From positions 1 to 57,601 of the forward strand of contig CAIXAE010000026.1 in assembly GCA_903917345.1 (NCBI GenBank): a DNA stretch of 57,601 bases. Reading direction: 5' to 3'. The stretch's first letter is position 1. Every line of letters begins with the position of its first letter. This stretch comes from an uncultured Methylococcaceae bacterium (GTDB lineage Bacteria; Pseudomonadota; Gammaproteobacteria; Methylococcales; Methylomonadaceae). The position numbers were made by a program, and so were the translations under genes. Under the pieces are notes generated by a model. It searched no databases, had not been told where the DNA came from, and saw nothing but the letters and a program-made list of their open reading frames with translations. Shown one piece after another: positions 36,323 through 45,421 of the stretch.

Positions 36323-36874
36323 TTAAAATTCAATGCCTTGCTCAGCTTTAATTCCCTGCTCAAATGCATGTTTAATCAGAGTCATCTCGGTAACAGTATC
36401 CGCAAGCTCAATCACTTCAGATGCCGCGTTACGCCCTGTTAAAATCAAGTGGCTCCATGAGGGTTTCTCATTTCGAACAAAATCTGCAATCTCTTTACCA
36501 TCAAGCCATCCATAGCCACAACAATAATTAATTTCGTCCAACAAAACCACATCAAACTCACCTGAACGAATCTTTGCTTTACTTAATTCCCAAATAGCTT
36601 GTGTCGTTTTGATATCTTGTTCTGGATTTTTGGTATCCCATGTAAACCCATCACCCAAAGCATGCCATTCAATATTATCAAATCGTGCCGCTGCTTTCTG
36701 TTCACCTGTCTGCCACTGACCCTTTATAAACTGTATCACACAGACATTCATACCCCAACCTGCCGCTCGAAAGACCATGCCTAAAGCACTTGACGACTTG
36801 CCCTTACCCTCGCCAGTATTTACCACAACCAGCCCATGTCGTCGCTCTCTCGATTTCATATTCGCGTCCCTCAT
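36323..36874 (-). CDS. cobO: cob(I)yrinic acid a,c-diamide adenosyltransferase (CobO/BtuR type)
   Basis: 183 residues. P-loop NTGEGKGKSSSALG, then FRAAGWGMNVCVIQFIKG, the VVLLDEINYCCGYGWL block and LILTGRNA. It transfers adenosine from ATP to Co(I) corrinoid in the cytoplasm, for coenzyme B12 synthesis or salvage. Divergent from hemL with a 118-base shared promoter region. Two possible starts (Met1, Met6); the family normally begins shortly before the P-loop. Confidence 0.95.
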   Translation of the reverse strand: MRDANMKSRERRHGLVVVNTGEGKGKSSSALGMVFRAAGWGMNVCVIQFIKGQWQTGEQKAAARFDNIEWHALGDGFTWDTKNPEQDIKTTQAIWELSKAKIRSGEFDVVLLDEINYCCGYGWLDGKEIADFVRNEKPSWSHLILTGRNAASEVIELADTVTEMTLIKHAFEQGIKAEQGIEF

Positions 36875-36992
36875 TTAAATAAACACCCAGAAAAGATAAC
36901 AATTTTATAGTAGCGAACACGCCTATGACTTTCAATCATGATAAAGTTACCTTATTCTTACAACCCTCATTGTAACCTTAAAAAATCTTATT

Positions 36993-38273
36993 ATGACCCA
37001 AGCAACTGTATTATTTTCTGATGCCAAACAAGTTATACCCGGCGGAGTTAACTCTCCTGTACGCTCATTTAGTGGTGTTGGTGGCACCCCTGTTTTTATT
37101 GATAATGCCTCTGGCCCCTATATTACTGATAGCACTGGAAAACAATACATTGATTACGTCGGCTCTTGGGGCCCCATGGTTTTAGGGCATGCCCATCCAG
37201 AAGTGATCAATGCGGTTAAAGTTGCTGCAGAAAAAGGCTTAAGCTTTGGCGCACCCACAGAAATTGAAACTCTCATGGCGCGGCGGGTTTGTGAGTTAGT
37301 GCCCTCCTGTAATCTAGTCAGAATGGTTAGCTCCGGTACAGAAGCAACCATGAGCGCAATTCGCCTAGCCAGAGGTTACACAGGCCGAGATAAAATCCTT
37401 AAATTTGAAGGGTGCTATCATGGACATTCAGACTCTCTATTAGTCAAAGCAGGGTCTGGCGCCTTAACTTTTGGAGTCCCTAGCTCACCAGGGGTGCCCG
37501 CTTCAGTTGCAGCAGATACCATAACCTTAACCTTTAACGATGCGGAAGCCGTCCGCACTTTATTTAAAGAAATAGGCGATCAAATCGCGGGCATCATCGT
37601 AGAACCCGTTGCAGGAAATATGAACTGCATTCCACCCGTACCCGGATTCTTAGAAACACTGCGTCAGGTTTGTGATGAACATGGCAGTGTGTTAATTTTT
37701 GACGAGGTCATGACAGGGTTTAGAGTAGCTTTGCATAGCGCTCAAGGCTTATATAATATTGAACCTGATTTAACGACCTTAGGAAAAATAATCGGCGGAG
37801 GTATGCCTGTTGGGGCTTTTGGTGGAAAACGTCAGATTATGGAATACCTTGCTCCAATAGGCCCTGTTTATCAAGCAGGTACCCTGTCAGGAAATCCCGT
37901 TGCGATGGCGGCCGGCTTAAAAACCTTAGAGCTCATTGCGCAACCCGGCTTTTATGAAAGCTTAATGTTAAAAACAACAAAATTAACCACCGGATTAAAA
38001 GAGCACGCGCAGAAAGCCGGCATTGCTTTAAGTACAAATCAAGTGGGCGGTATGTTTGGAATTTTCTTTAGTGCTGAACCCCAAATCACTAGCTTTAAAC
38101 AAGTTATGCAATGCGATCAAGTCCTATTTAAGCGTTTTTTTCACGCCATGTTAGACGCAGGTGTTTATTTAGCGCCTTCGGCGTTTGAAGCTGGATTTGT
38201 ATCTGCGGCTCATGCCGATGCTGACATAGAAAAAACCTTGGACATTGCCCAGACCGTTTTCAAAAACCTATAA
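36993..38273 (+). CDS. hemL: glutamate-1-semialdehyde 2,1-aminomutase
   Basis: 426 residues. N-terminal [16 protein letters not shown]-site [35 protein letters not shown], and the Schiff-base Lys265 in [14 protein letters not shown]. It makes 5-aminolevulinate for haem and corrinoids in the C5 pathway, which fits the neighbouring cobO. Confidence 0.97.
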   Translation: MTQATVLFSDAKQVIPGGVNSPVRSFSGVGGTPVFIDNASGPYITDSTGKQYIDYVGSWGPMVLGHAHPEVINAVKVAAEKGLSFGAPTEIETLMARRVCELVPSCNLVRMVSSGTEATMSAIRLARGYTGRDKILKFEGCYHGHSDSLLVKAGSGALTFGVPSSPGVPASVAADTITLTFNDAEAVRTLFKEIGDQIAGIIVEPVAGNMNCIPPVPGFLETLRQVCDEHGSVLIFDEVMTGFRVALHSAQGLYNIEPDLTTLGKIIGGGMPVGAFGGKRQIMEYLAPIGPVYQAGTLSGNPVAMAAGLKTLELIAQPGFYESLMLKTTKLTTGLKEHAQKAGIALSTNQVGGMFGIFFSAEPQITSFKQVMQCDQVLFKRFFHAMLDAGVYLAPSAFEAGFVSAAHADADIEKTLDIAQTVFKNL

Positions 38274-38283
38274 ACGACTAAGA

Positions 38284-39627
38284 ATGACTTTAATAGATAT
38301 GGCACCAGAATATATATGGGCAGGGACCGGATTACTCGTTGGCGCCATCAGTATGCGATTTTTCAATTTACAAGATAAAGCAAAGTTCAATGAGCTTAAG
38401 ACACAACTAGCGGTATCAGAAGAACGACTTAAGCAACTGCAACAGTTGGATGCTGACTACAAGGTGTTACAACAGCTTTATCTTGACGCTAAAAACATCC
38501 ATGTTGAATTAGAAACTCGCATGCATGAACAGGTCAAAAATGCAGAAGAAAAATTAACGTTATTAAAAGAGTCAGAAGCGCGCCTGAGTATTCAATTTGA
38601 ACATTTAGCCAGTAAGATTTTTGAAGAACGAAATCGACAATTTACCGAGCACAATAAAGCCAGTATGGATCATATTGTTAAACCTTTACGTGAACAATTA
38701 GGAGAGTTTAAGCAACGTATTGAAACAGTCTATGACAATGAAAACAAAGATCGCATCTCTTTAACCGAACAGATCAAACTATTAAGAAATGAAACGGCTC
38801 AAATGAATAAAGAGGCGTTAAACCTTACGCGAGCCTTAAAAGGTGATAAGAAAACCCAAGGGAATTGGGGCGAAATGATTTTAGAGACTGTGTTAGAGCG
38901 CTCAGGTCTTCGTAAGGGTATTGAATACGACACTCAAGGCTCTTTTAGAGATGAAGACAATCGACTGTTTAAACCGGATGTAATTGTGCATCTGCCAGAA
39001 GATAAAGACATTATCATCGATTCTAAAGTCTCCTTAATCGCTTATGAGCAATACTGTGCAGCAGAAGACGATAATGAACGTAGTCAATATTTAAAGCAGC
39101 ACACCGATGCAGTCCGCAATCATATTAAAGGCTTAAGCGCAAAAGATTACTCGGCTTTAAAAGGCTTACGATCATTAGATTTCGTCTTATTGTTTATGCC
39201 AATAGAGGCTGCTTTTATTGCCGCCTTCCAAGCTGATGAACGCTTATTCACCGATGCCTTTGAACACAATATTGTGGTTGTAACTCCCACTACTTTATTA
39301 GCGACTTTACGCACAATTGAGAATATATGGCGCTACGAACGACAAAATGAAAATGCCAAACTCATTGCCGATAAAGCGGGGGTAGTGTATGACAAAATCC
39401 GTGGCTTTGTTGAAGACCTTGATAAATTGGGGAAACAATTAAGTACCGTACAAGGCACATACGAAGGTGTTATGAATAAACTCACACTAGGCAATGGTAA
39501 TTTAATACGCCAGGCAAATAGCTTTTTAGAACTGGGGGTTAAAGTCAAGAAAAGTCTACCTAAACATATCAATCAACAAGCAGGCATTGAGGAAGACAGT
39601 GACAAGAATGATTTACCTTTAATCTAA
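38284..39627 (+). CDS. rmuC: RmuC-family protein
   Basis: About 447 residues from the ATG at 38284, 10 bases after the hemL stop. An in-frame ATG 39 bases earlier would overlap hemL and add a basic [10 protein letters not shown] tail, so I reject it. One N-terminal hydrophobic segment (IWAGTGLLVGAISMRF), a coiled coil to about 165, then the RmuC domain: KGDKKTQGNWGEMILETVLERSGL, KPDVIVHLPEDKDIIIDSKVSL, and IEAAFIAAF. In E. coli, RmuC limits inversions at short inverted repeats. Confidence 0.9.
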   Translation: MTLIDMAPEYIWAGTGLLVGAISMRFFNLQDKAKFNELKTQLAVSEERLKQLQQLDADYKVLQQLYLDAKNIHVELETRMHEQVKNAEEKLTLLKESEARLSIQFEHLASKIFEERNRQFTEHNKASMDHIVKPLREQLGEFKQRIETVYDNENKDRISLTEQIKLLRNETAQMNKEALNLTRALKGDKKTQGNWGEMILETVLERSGLRKGIEYDTQGSFRDEDNRLFKPDVIVHLPEDKDIIIDSKVSLIAYEQYCAAEDDNERSQYLKQHTDAVRNHIKGLSAKDYSALKGLRSLDFVLLFMPIEAAFIAAFQADERLFTDAFEHNIVVVTPTTLLATLRTIENIWRYERQNENAKLIADKAGVVYDKIRGFVEDLDKLGKQLSTVQGTYEGVMNKLTLGNGNLIRQANSFLELGVKVKKSLPKHINQQAGIEEDSDKNDLPLI

Positions 39628-40020
39628 AGACCGTCTCAATAACTTAACTGCAAAATCAATAAAACAAAAAAAAGGCACTTAACTAAATAAGTGCCTCATA
39701 GTGGCAACACACAGGAGATTGAACTAAGTTTAATATAATTTAAGCAGTTACTATGCCAACTTGCAAAAAGCCTCCACAGGCTAAATACTACTGTCAAAAT
39801 ACACCCCAATCACTTCCCGTTACGCTCCATCATGAGTCGCTTTTAATACCAATCTACTGCTGCCGCACTATTTTGATGCAGTAAGCACCTATCCTAACGC
39901 CCTAAAATACGATTTTGGACTTAGTCAGACGTGTCTAAATCATTACTAAGTCGCTATTGGGTGTTAGAATAGCGACAAAAACCCCACCCTCGTTAACATT
40001 TATAACTATTTGAGGATATT
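39628..40020. other. 393-base gap between rmuC and the UPF0182 gene
   Basis: Holds the candidate small RNA at 39666-39725 (minus strand) and, further right, a perfect hairpin GTCGCTATT (39950-39958)/AATAGCGAC (39968-39976) about 45 bases before the UPF0182 start. The hairpin is not followed by a T-run, so it is more likely a leader structure or operator than a terminator. The UPF0182 start has a GAGGA at 40012-40016. Nothing clear between 39780 and 39940. Confidence 0.5.
39666..39725 (-). ncRNA. candidate 60-nt small RNA with anti-Shine-Dalgarno stretch
   Basis: On the minus strand a good sigma-70-type promoter (TTGGCA at 39754-39759, 16-base spacer, TATATT at 39732-39737) points to a start near 39725. 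About 35 bases later comes an intrinsic terminator: AGGCACTTA/TAAGTGCCT, loop of 6, then T8 (39673-39666). The single-stranded part contains CTCCTGTG, complementary to a Shine-Dalgarno. No minus-strand gene lies upstream, so the terminator has no other client. The transcript would have no ORF of note. All of this is pattern-based; expression is unproven. Confidence 0.5.
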
Positions 40021-42663
40021 ATGCGGAACATGAAGTTTTTACCCGCGATTATTGGTGCATTACTGCTTATTGCGATCATTACCTTTGTCGCATTCCATTT
40101 TATCTTTCTTGATCTATTTGTTGACCTCTGGTGGTTTCAATCCTTAAAACTTGAACCTTATTTCTGGCAAAGACTGCTTTATAAATTCTTCCTTTCTGGA
40201 GGTGTAACACTATTCTTTTTTGCCATCTTCTTTTTCCATTTTTGGATTGCTACCCGATATTTAGGCATTTCTGCCTCTGCTGATACTGAAGCCAATGCAG
40301 ATCGCCGCATTAAGTTTCAGCGCTTTGCAGATACCTTTATGAATGGCTCAGCAAAAGTCTATACGCCCATTTCTTTGGCGCTGGCTATTTTTATAGCCAT
40401 CCCTTTTTATACTCAATGGGAAGCCGCATTACTCTTCTTTTTTGGAAACGACTCTGGCGTAAAAGAAAGCGTTTATGGTAACGACATCAGTTTTTATATG
40501 TTGTCGTACCCCATCTTTGTCCTTATTCAAAAAGAGTTACTCATTACAGCCAGCGTTCTATTCTCTGGTATTGGCTTGTTATATTGGCTGGAACACATTT
40601 TTATTCCCAATCAAAGCAAAGAATATCCGCTCGCCGTTAAAGTACATTTATCCATTTTATTAACTTTTGTTGTTGGCTTTGTCGTTTGGGGCTTTATGCT
40701 TGAACGCTTTAGCCTACTTTATACAGAAACGCATGAGCCTATTTTCTATGGCCCAGGATTTTTAGAAGTTTTCTATAATTTAAAAATTATTTGGCTAGAA
40801 ATTATTACTTTTATAGCCACCACCGTTTCTTTGGCTTTGCTCATATTCTCACCTCAACACAGCGTTAAAAAACCGTTCTTTATCTCACTTGCTCTTTTCC
40901 TAGGCGCCATCGCCTTACCGCATATTAATTTTATTCCAAACGCTATTAATCGATATTTCGTTAACCCGAATCCCGTATCGAGCAACAAAGCCTATATGCA
41001 GCAAAACATTGATGCAACGCTGACGGCCTACAATTTAAATAAGATTAATACCGTTGATGTCTCAATTAAACTTAATGCAACTCAGGACATTCAAACTTGG
41101 GGCACCCAAAAACGCTTCGAAAATATTCCAGTCTGGGATAGAGAATATATAGTAGACAGCTATAAACAACTGCAGGAAATTAGACCGTATTACAAAATCC
41201 TTTCTGTAGACGAAGATCGCTATTTTATTTTAGATCATACCCGCCAGGTTAATTTAGCCGCGAGGGAAGTAAATACTACTAAACTTCCTACTGAAGCTCA
41301 GAATTGGGAAAATATTCATTTGCGTTATACCCACGGCTACGGCGCTGCAGTAACACCCGCCGCACAAGATGCTAATAAACCATTAGTCTGGTATTTACGT
41401 GATTTAAATATGAACTCAGATGTCGGTTTTAAAATTGAAACACCCGACATTTATTACGGACTAGAAAAGTATGACTACGCTATTGTGCCTAATAAACTCA
41501 ATATCGAAGATATCGCTAGTTCTGACCCGAGTGTCACGCTACCCTATCATGGAGAGGGTGGGATCCCGATACACTCTTTATTTAAAAAAGCCTTAGTGTC
41601 TTTATATTTTAAAGATGAAAAGATCTTCTTTTCAACGAATATTAGTAAAGAAAGTAAAGTCAAAATCCATCGAAACATCACAGAAAGAGTCCAGAAACTG
41701 GCTCCTTTCTTACGCTTAGATAAAGATCCTTATCTGGTAATTAATAAAGATCGTTTTTATTGGATACAAGATGCTTATACCGTTTCTGATAAATACCCTA
41801 TTTCTCAACCCACTCATTATGCGTTCTTAGACGGCAAACAAAAATTCAACTATATTCGTAACTCCGTCAAGATAGTGGTTGATGCTTATGATGGCGATGT
41901 GGATTTTTATATTTCTGATCCAGAGGATCCGATTGTTAATGCCTATAGCAACGCGTATCCGCATTTATTTAAAAACCTTAACGAACTGCCTGTCGAACTA
42001 AAACAACATCTACGCTATCCTCGTGATTTGTATAGTTTACAGATGAAAATGTATGCAAAATACCATCAACAAAGCCCAGAATTATTTTATGAACAAGCAG
42101 AAACTTGGGCACAAGCCAATGTGAGGGGCCAAGCAGTAGAACCTTATTATCAAACCATGGACTTTGGAAACTGTAATGATTCCGAAGAATTTGTCTTAAT
42201 TGAACCTATGACACCTGTTAACCGAACTAATCTCAGTATGATTGGTGTTGCTGGCACGATGGACAAAACGATTTGTGATGGCAGCTACAACCCAAACATT
42301 ACCGTTTATAAGTTTGGTAAAGACATCCAGGTTAATGGCCCTGCTCAAATTGAAGCCTTAACTCAACAAGATCCCGAAATATCGGCTCAATTTACCTTAT
42401 GGGGCCAATACGGTTCAGTCGTCGAAATGGGCAGAATGATTATTATGCCTATGGGACATACCGTACTTTATGTACAACCGATTTATATCGCATCGACTAA
42501 AGATAAAATGCCACAACTGACACGTATTATCGTCTCCATCGGTAATGAAACTATTATGGACACCAATTTATGGTCGGCCTTTAATCGTTTAAAACAAATC
42601 TTTATAAAAAATGCCGCTGACAGTGATGGAACAGAAACGCCCAAGTCAATCATAACGCAATAA
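40021..42663 (+). CDS. UPF0182 (COG1615) large membrane protein
   Basis: 880 residues. About seven membrane segments in the first 310 residues, with the family block FVDLWWFQSLKLEPYFWQRLLYKF near the start. A large domain of about 570 residues follows, probably outside the cytoplasm, with YGAAVTPAAQDANKP, IYYGLEKYDYAIVP, YIRNSVKIVVDAYDGDVDFYISDPEDPI and LRYPRDLYSLQMKMYAKYH. Length and order match the family, best known from Actinobacteria and Cyanobacteria and sparse in Gammaproteobacteria. Function unknown. It stands alone, with a promoter region of its own. Confidence 0.9.
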   Translation: MRNMKFLPAIIGALLLIAIITFVAFHFIFLDLFVDLWWFQSLKLEPYFWQRLLYKFFLSGGVTLFFFAIFFFHFWIATRYLGISASADTEANADRRIKFQRFADTFMNGSAKVYTPISLALAIFIAIPFYTQWEAALLFFFGNDSGVKESVYGNDISFYMLSYPIFVLIQKELLITASVLFSGIGLLYWLEHIFIPNQSKEYPLAVKVHLSILLTFVVGFVVWGFMLERFSLLYTETHEPIFYGPGFLEVFYNLKIIWLEIITFIATTVSLALLIFSPQHSVKKPFFISLALFLGAIALPHINFIPNAINRYFVNPNPVSSNKAYMQQNIDATLTAYNLNKINTVDVSIKLNATQDIQTWGTQKRFENIPVWDREYIVDSYKQLQEIRPYYKILSVDEDRYFILDHTRQVNLAAREVNTTKLPTEAQNWENIHLRYTHGYGAAVTPAAQDANKPLVWYLRDLNMNSDVGFKIETPDIYYGLEKYDYAIVPNKLNIEDIASSDPSVTLPYHGEGGIPIHSLFKKALVSLYFKDEKIFFSTNISKESKVKIHRNITERVQKLAPFLRLDKDPYLVINKDRFYWIQDAYTVSDKYPISQPTHYAFLDGKQKFNYIRNSVKIVVDAYDGDVDFYISDPEDPIVNAYSNAYPHLFKNLNELPVELKQHLRYPRDLYSLQMKMYAKYHQQSPELFYEQAETWAQANVRGQAVEPYYQTMDFGNCNDSEEFVLIEPMTPVNRTNLSMIGVAGTMDKTICDGSYNPNITVYKFGKDIQVNGPAQIEALTQQDPEISAQFTLWGQYGSVVEMGRMIIMPMGHTVLYVQPIYIASTKDKMPQLTRIIVSIGNETIMDTNLWSAFNRLKQIFIKNAADSDGTETPKSIITQ

Positions 42664-42675
42664 AACCTAAGCACT

Positions 42676-42708
42676 TTAATGCTCACATCCAAGTGATGTG
42701 AGCATTAA
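42676..42708 (+). terminator. hairpin after the UPF0182 gene
   Basis: TAATGCTCACATC (42677-42689) and GATGTGAGCATTA (42695-42707) make a perfect 13-bp stem with a 5-base loop, 14 bases past the stop. No T-run follows, so it is a weak intrinsic terminator or mRNA-stabilising hairpin. Confidence 0.5.
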
Positions 42709-42769
42709 GTATCCATAAAACTTATCCATCCAAGCACACTATTCATAGGCACTTGCCAAGAGCTGCGTT

Positions 42770-43609
42770 ATTAACATCTCGGTCATTATTCCCACCTTCA
42801 ATCGATGCACACTGCTTAAGCAAGCCTTACAATCAGTGTTGAATCAATCACTACAACCCTCTGAAATAATTGTGATTGATGATGGTTCTACGGATGATAC
42901 TGGCTTAATGCTACGTAAAGATTTTCCTCAAATTAAAACTCTCTACCAAACAAACCAAGGTGTTAGCAGTGCCAGAAACAAAGGTATCCACGCATCGACA
43001 GGGGACTGGGTTGCCTTATTAGATTCGGATGATGAATGGTTACCTGATAAATTAGCGCAACAGATTTCTGCTTTAAAAAATCAATCCCATTATAAAATTT
43101 GTCACACAGAAGAAATTTGGATACGCAATGAAGTGCGAGTTAATCTGAATAAACAGTACCAAAAAAAAGGCGGATGGATTTTTAATGACTGTTTGCCGTT
43201 ATGTGCTATTTCGCCATCAACCGTTTTAATTCATCGTTCGATACTTGAAGAGGTGGGTCTCTTTGACACAGAACTCCCCGTTTGTGAAGACTACGATCTA
43301 TGGCTTCGTATTACCGCTAAATACCCCGTTTTATTAATTGCCGATCCACAAATAAAAAAATACGGCGGTCATGCTGATCAACTATCACAACAACTCTGGG
43401 GTATGGATCGGTTTAGGATTCAAGCTTTAAAAAAGATTATCGCGACAGGAAATTTATCATCGGAACAACAACAAGCCGCTACAGAGATGCTCATTAAAAA
43501 AGCCCGCATTTACCTAATAGGTGTTAATAAACGTGGCAAAGTAGATGAAGCGACGTATTACCAACAACTCATTGCACAGCATCAAGTTGACTACACTGCC
43601 GCGTTTTAA
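42770..43609 (+). CDS. GT2-family glycosyltransferase with no canonical start codon
   Basis: The donor-binding start ISVIIPTFNRCTLLKQALQSVLNQSL and the IDDGSTDDT, ARNKGIHAS and LLDSDDEW (DxD) motifs mark a GT-A inverting transferase. The frame is open from 42749 (TAG just before), yet contains no ATG, GTG or TTG before 42836, a GTG that would remove the essential VIIPTFNR strand. The best candidate is ATT at 42770 (ATT AAC ATC TCG), 8-9 bases after AAGAG, giving 279 residues. Either a rare ATT start is used or an ATG has mutated. It is close to the DOMON-like gene (12 bases). Confidence 0.75.
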   Translation: MNISVIIPTFNRCTLLKQALQSVLNQSLQPSEIIVIDDGSTDDTGLMLRKDFPQIKTLYQTNQGVSSARNKGIHASTGDWVALLDSDDEWLPDKLAQQISALKNQSHYKICHTEEIWIRNEVRVNLNKQYQKKGGWIFNDCLPLCAISPSTVLIHRSILEEVGLFDTELPVCEDYDLWLRITAKYPVLLIADPQIKKYGGHADQLSQQLWGMDRFRIQALKKIIATGNLSSEQQQAATEMLIKKARIYLIGVNKRGKVDEATYYQQLIAQHQVDYTAAF

Positions 43610-43621
43610 GAAAATAAGCCC

Positions 43622-44167
43622 ATGATAAAATACAGACTTGCCTGCCATCCAGCAACGCCCTCTTCGCTCGTGAGTCAGTTAACAGCAACAATCTCTGAAT
43701 TAACTGGAGACAGTATTCAACTCAGTTATCAAGTGACTGGAGATTTAAACCGGCTCTTGATTCCAAAACAACAAACACCTAACGCCAGCGATAACTTATG
43801 GCAACATACCTGCTTTGAATTCTTTATAGCCCAAGCAGAAGGCGAAAACTATTATGAATTTAATTTTTCGCCCTCTACTTTATGGGCGGCCTATGCTTTT
43901 GATAGCTACAGAGTTCGACGCGAATGGGCTATTAACGAAGCGCCCAGCATCAACATCAATCAAACTCAGAACCACTATCAACTGGATGCGGTTATAAATT
44001 TAGCTGACTTACCTCTAGTAAACAAAAAAGAGGCTTGTTTAATAGGATTAACCGCCGTAGTAGAAACTCAACAAAATGAACATTCTTATTGGGCCTTAAA
44101 ACATCCCGAAACACAGCCTAACTTTCATCATCGTGATGGCTATATACTTTACTCAACACTCGCTTAA
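43622..44167 (+). CDS. DOMON-like domain protein
   Basis: 181 residues, no signal peptide. The pattern LWQHTCFEFFIA...YYEFNFSPSTLWAAYAFDSYR and a terminal HPETQPNFHHRDGYIL matches cytoplasmic DOMON-like proteins that resemble sugar/haem-binding beta-sandwiches. In gammaproteobacteria I recall it beside DUF1343 genes, as here (4-base gap), which suggests a common role in cell-wall sugar handling. No ligand is deducible. Confidence 0.75.
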   Translation: MIKYRLACHPATPSSLVSQLTATISELTGDSIQLSYQVTGDLNRLLIPKQQTPNASDNLWQHTCFEFFIAQAEGENYYEFNFSPSTLWAAYAFDSYRVRREWAINEAPSININQTQNHYQLDAVINLADLPLVNKKEACLIGLTAVVETQQNEHSYWALKHPETQPNFHHRDGYILYSTLA

Positions 44168-44171
44168 GCCT

Positions 44172-45374
44172 ATGAAATTTGGTATTGACCGCTTACTTGA
44201 AGACAGAAAACTACGACAACCTCTTGTTGGTAAGCGCCTTGCTCTTCTAGCCCACCCTGCTTCGGTTACTCAAGATTTAACGCACAGTTTAGATGCTCTC
44301 GCTAACTTGCCCGATCTCAATATAACCGCTGCTTTTGGGCCTCAACATGGACTCCGTGGCGACAAACAGGACAATATGATGGAGTCTTCAGACTATATTG
44401 ACCCCGTATTGGGCATTCCTGTCTTTAGCTTATACGGTGAAGTTCGTAAACCTACCGATGCCATGATGGATACCTTTGACATCTTATTGGTCGATTTACA
44501 AGACTTAGGCTGTCGCATTTATACTTTTATCACCACGCTACGCTATGTTTTAGAAGCAGCCGCCATACACAAAAAAAGCGTATGGATACTAGATAGGCCC
44601 AATCCAGCGGGCAGACCCATTGAAGGCTTAACATTACGCGCCGGTTGGGAAAGTTTTGTGGGTGCCGGCCCTCTCCCCATGCGACATGGCTTAACCCTAG
44701 GTGAATTAGCCCACTGGTTTATTGATACGTTAAAATTAGATGTCGATTGCCAAGTCATTACAATGCAAGATTGGCAACCTGAAGCGGCACCCGGATATGG
44801 CTGGCCATTACAAGAACGCACTTGGATTAACCCCAGCCCTAACGCCCCCAACCTTTGGATGACACGCTGTTATGCGGGCACTGTCATGTTAGAAGGCACC
44901 ACGCTGTCAGAAGGTCGCGGCACCACACGCCCTCTTGAGTTATTTGGTGCGCCGGATATTGATGCCAAAGCCATCATTAAAACCATGCAGACATTAGCGC
45001 CACAATGGTTAACGGGCTGTCGCTTAAGAGAATGTTGGTTTGAGCCGACCTTCCATAAACATATGGGGCAACTCTGTTCGGGAGTACAGATTCATGTCGA
45101 AGACTCAGCTTATGATCATCAGCAATTTAAGCCTTGGCGATTACAAGCCTTGGCCTTTAAAGCCATACGCCAACTACAACCCGACTATCCACTTTGGCGT
45201 GATTTTCCTTACGAATATGAATTAGATCGATTAGCTATTGATGTTATTAATGGCTCACCGGTATTACGCGAATGGGTTGATGATGCCCAAGCAACACCCG
45301 CCGACTTAGAAGCACTTGCCCAACAAGATGAACAGGCTTGGCAGCAAGAGTGTTTAGCTTATTTGCTTTATTAA
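44172..45374 (+). CDS. NamZ-like exo-beta-N-acetylmuramidase (DUF1343)
   Basis: 400 residues from the ATG at 44172 (MKFGIDRLLEDRKLRQ), four bases after the previous stop. An earlier in-frame ATG would overlap that gene by 35 bases. Family blocks: LLAHPASVTQDL, AAFGPQHGLRGDKQDNM, SLYGEVRKPTDAMMD, LVDLQDLGCRIYTFITTL, LDRPNPAGRP and EGTTLSEGRGTTRPLE. Characterised NamZ enzymes release MurNAc from the non-reducing end of peptidoglycan fragments. No signal peptide is visible, so this form probably acts on imported muropeptides in the cytoplasm; that is inference. Confidence 0.88.
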   Translation: MKFGIDRLLEDRKLRQPLVGKRLALLAHPASVTQDLTHSLDALANLPDLNITAAFGPQHGLRGDKQDNMMESSDYIDPVLGIPVFSLYGEVRKPTDAMMDTFDILLVDLQDLGCRIYTFITTLRYVLEAAAIHKKSVWILDRPNPAGRPIEGLTLRAGWESFVGAGPLPMRHGLTLGELAHWFIDTLKLDVDCQVITMQDWQPEAAPGYGWPLQERTWINPSPNAPNLWMTRCYAGTVMLEGTTLSEGRGTTRPLELFGAPDIDAKAIIKTMQTLAPQWLTGCRLRECWFEPTFHKHMGQLCSGVQIHVEDSAYDHQQFKPWRLQALAFKAIRQLQPDYPLWRDFPYEYELDRLAIDVINGSPVLREWVDDAQATPADLEALAQQDEQAWQQECLAYLLY

Positions 45375-45421
45375 GCCCTCTGATACAATACGCCCCTTTT
45401 AACCCTAGACGAATAAAACTC

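Noticed and set aside
38245-38283. Upstream ATG for rmuC inside hemL
   Set aside because: The leader is basic and unrelated to RmuC; ATG 38284 starts directly before the membrane segment.
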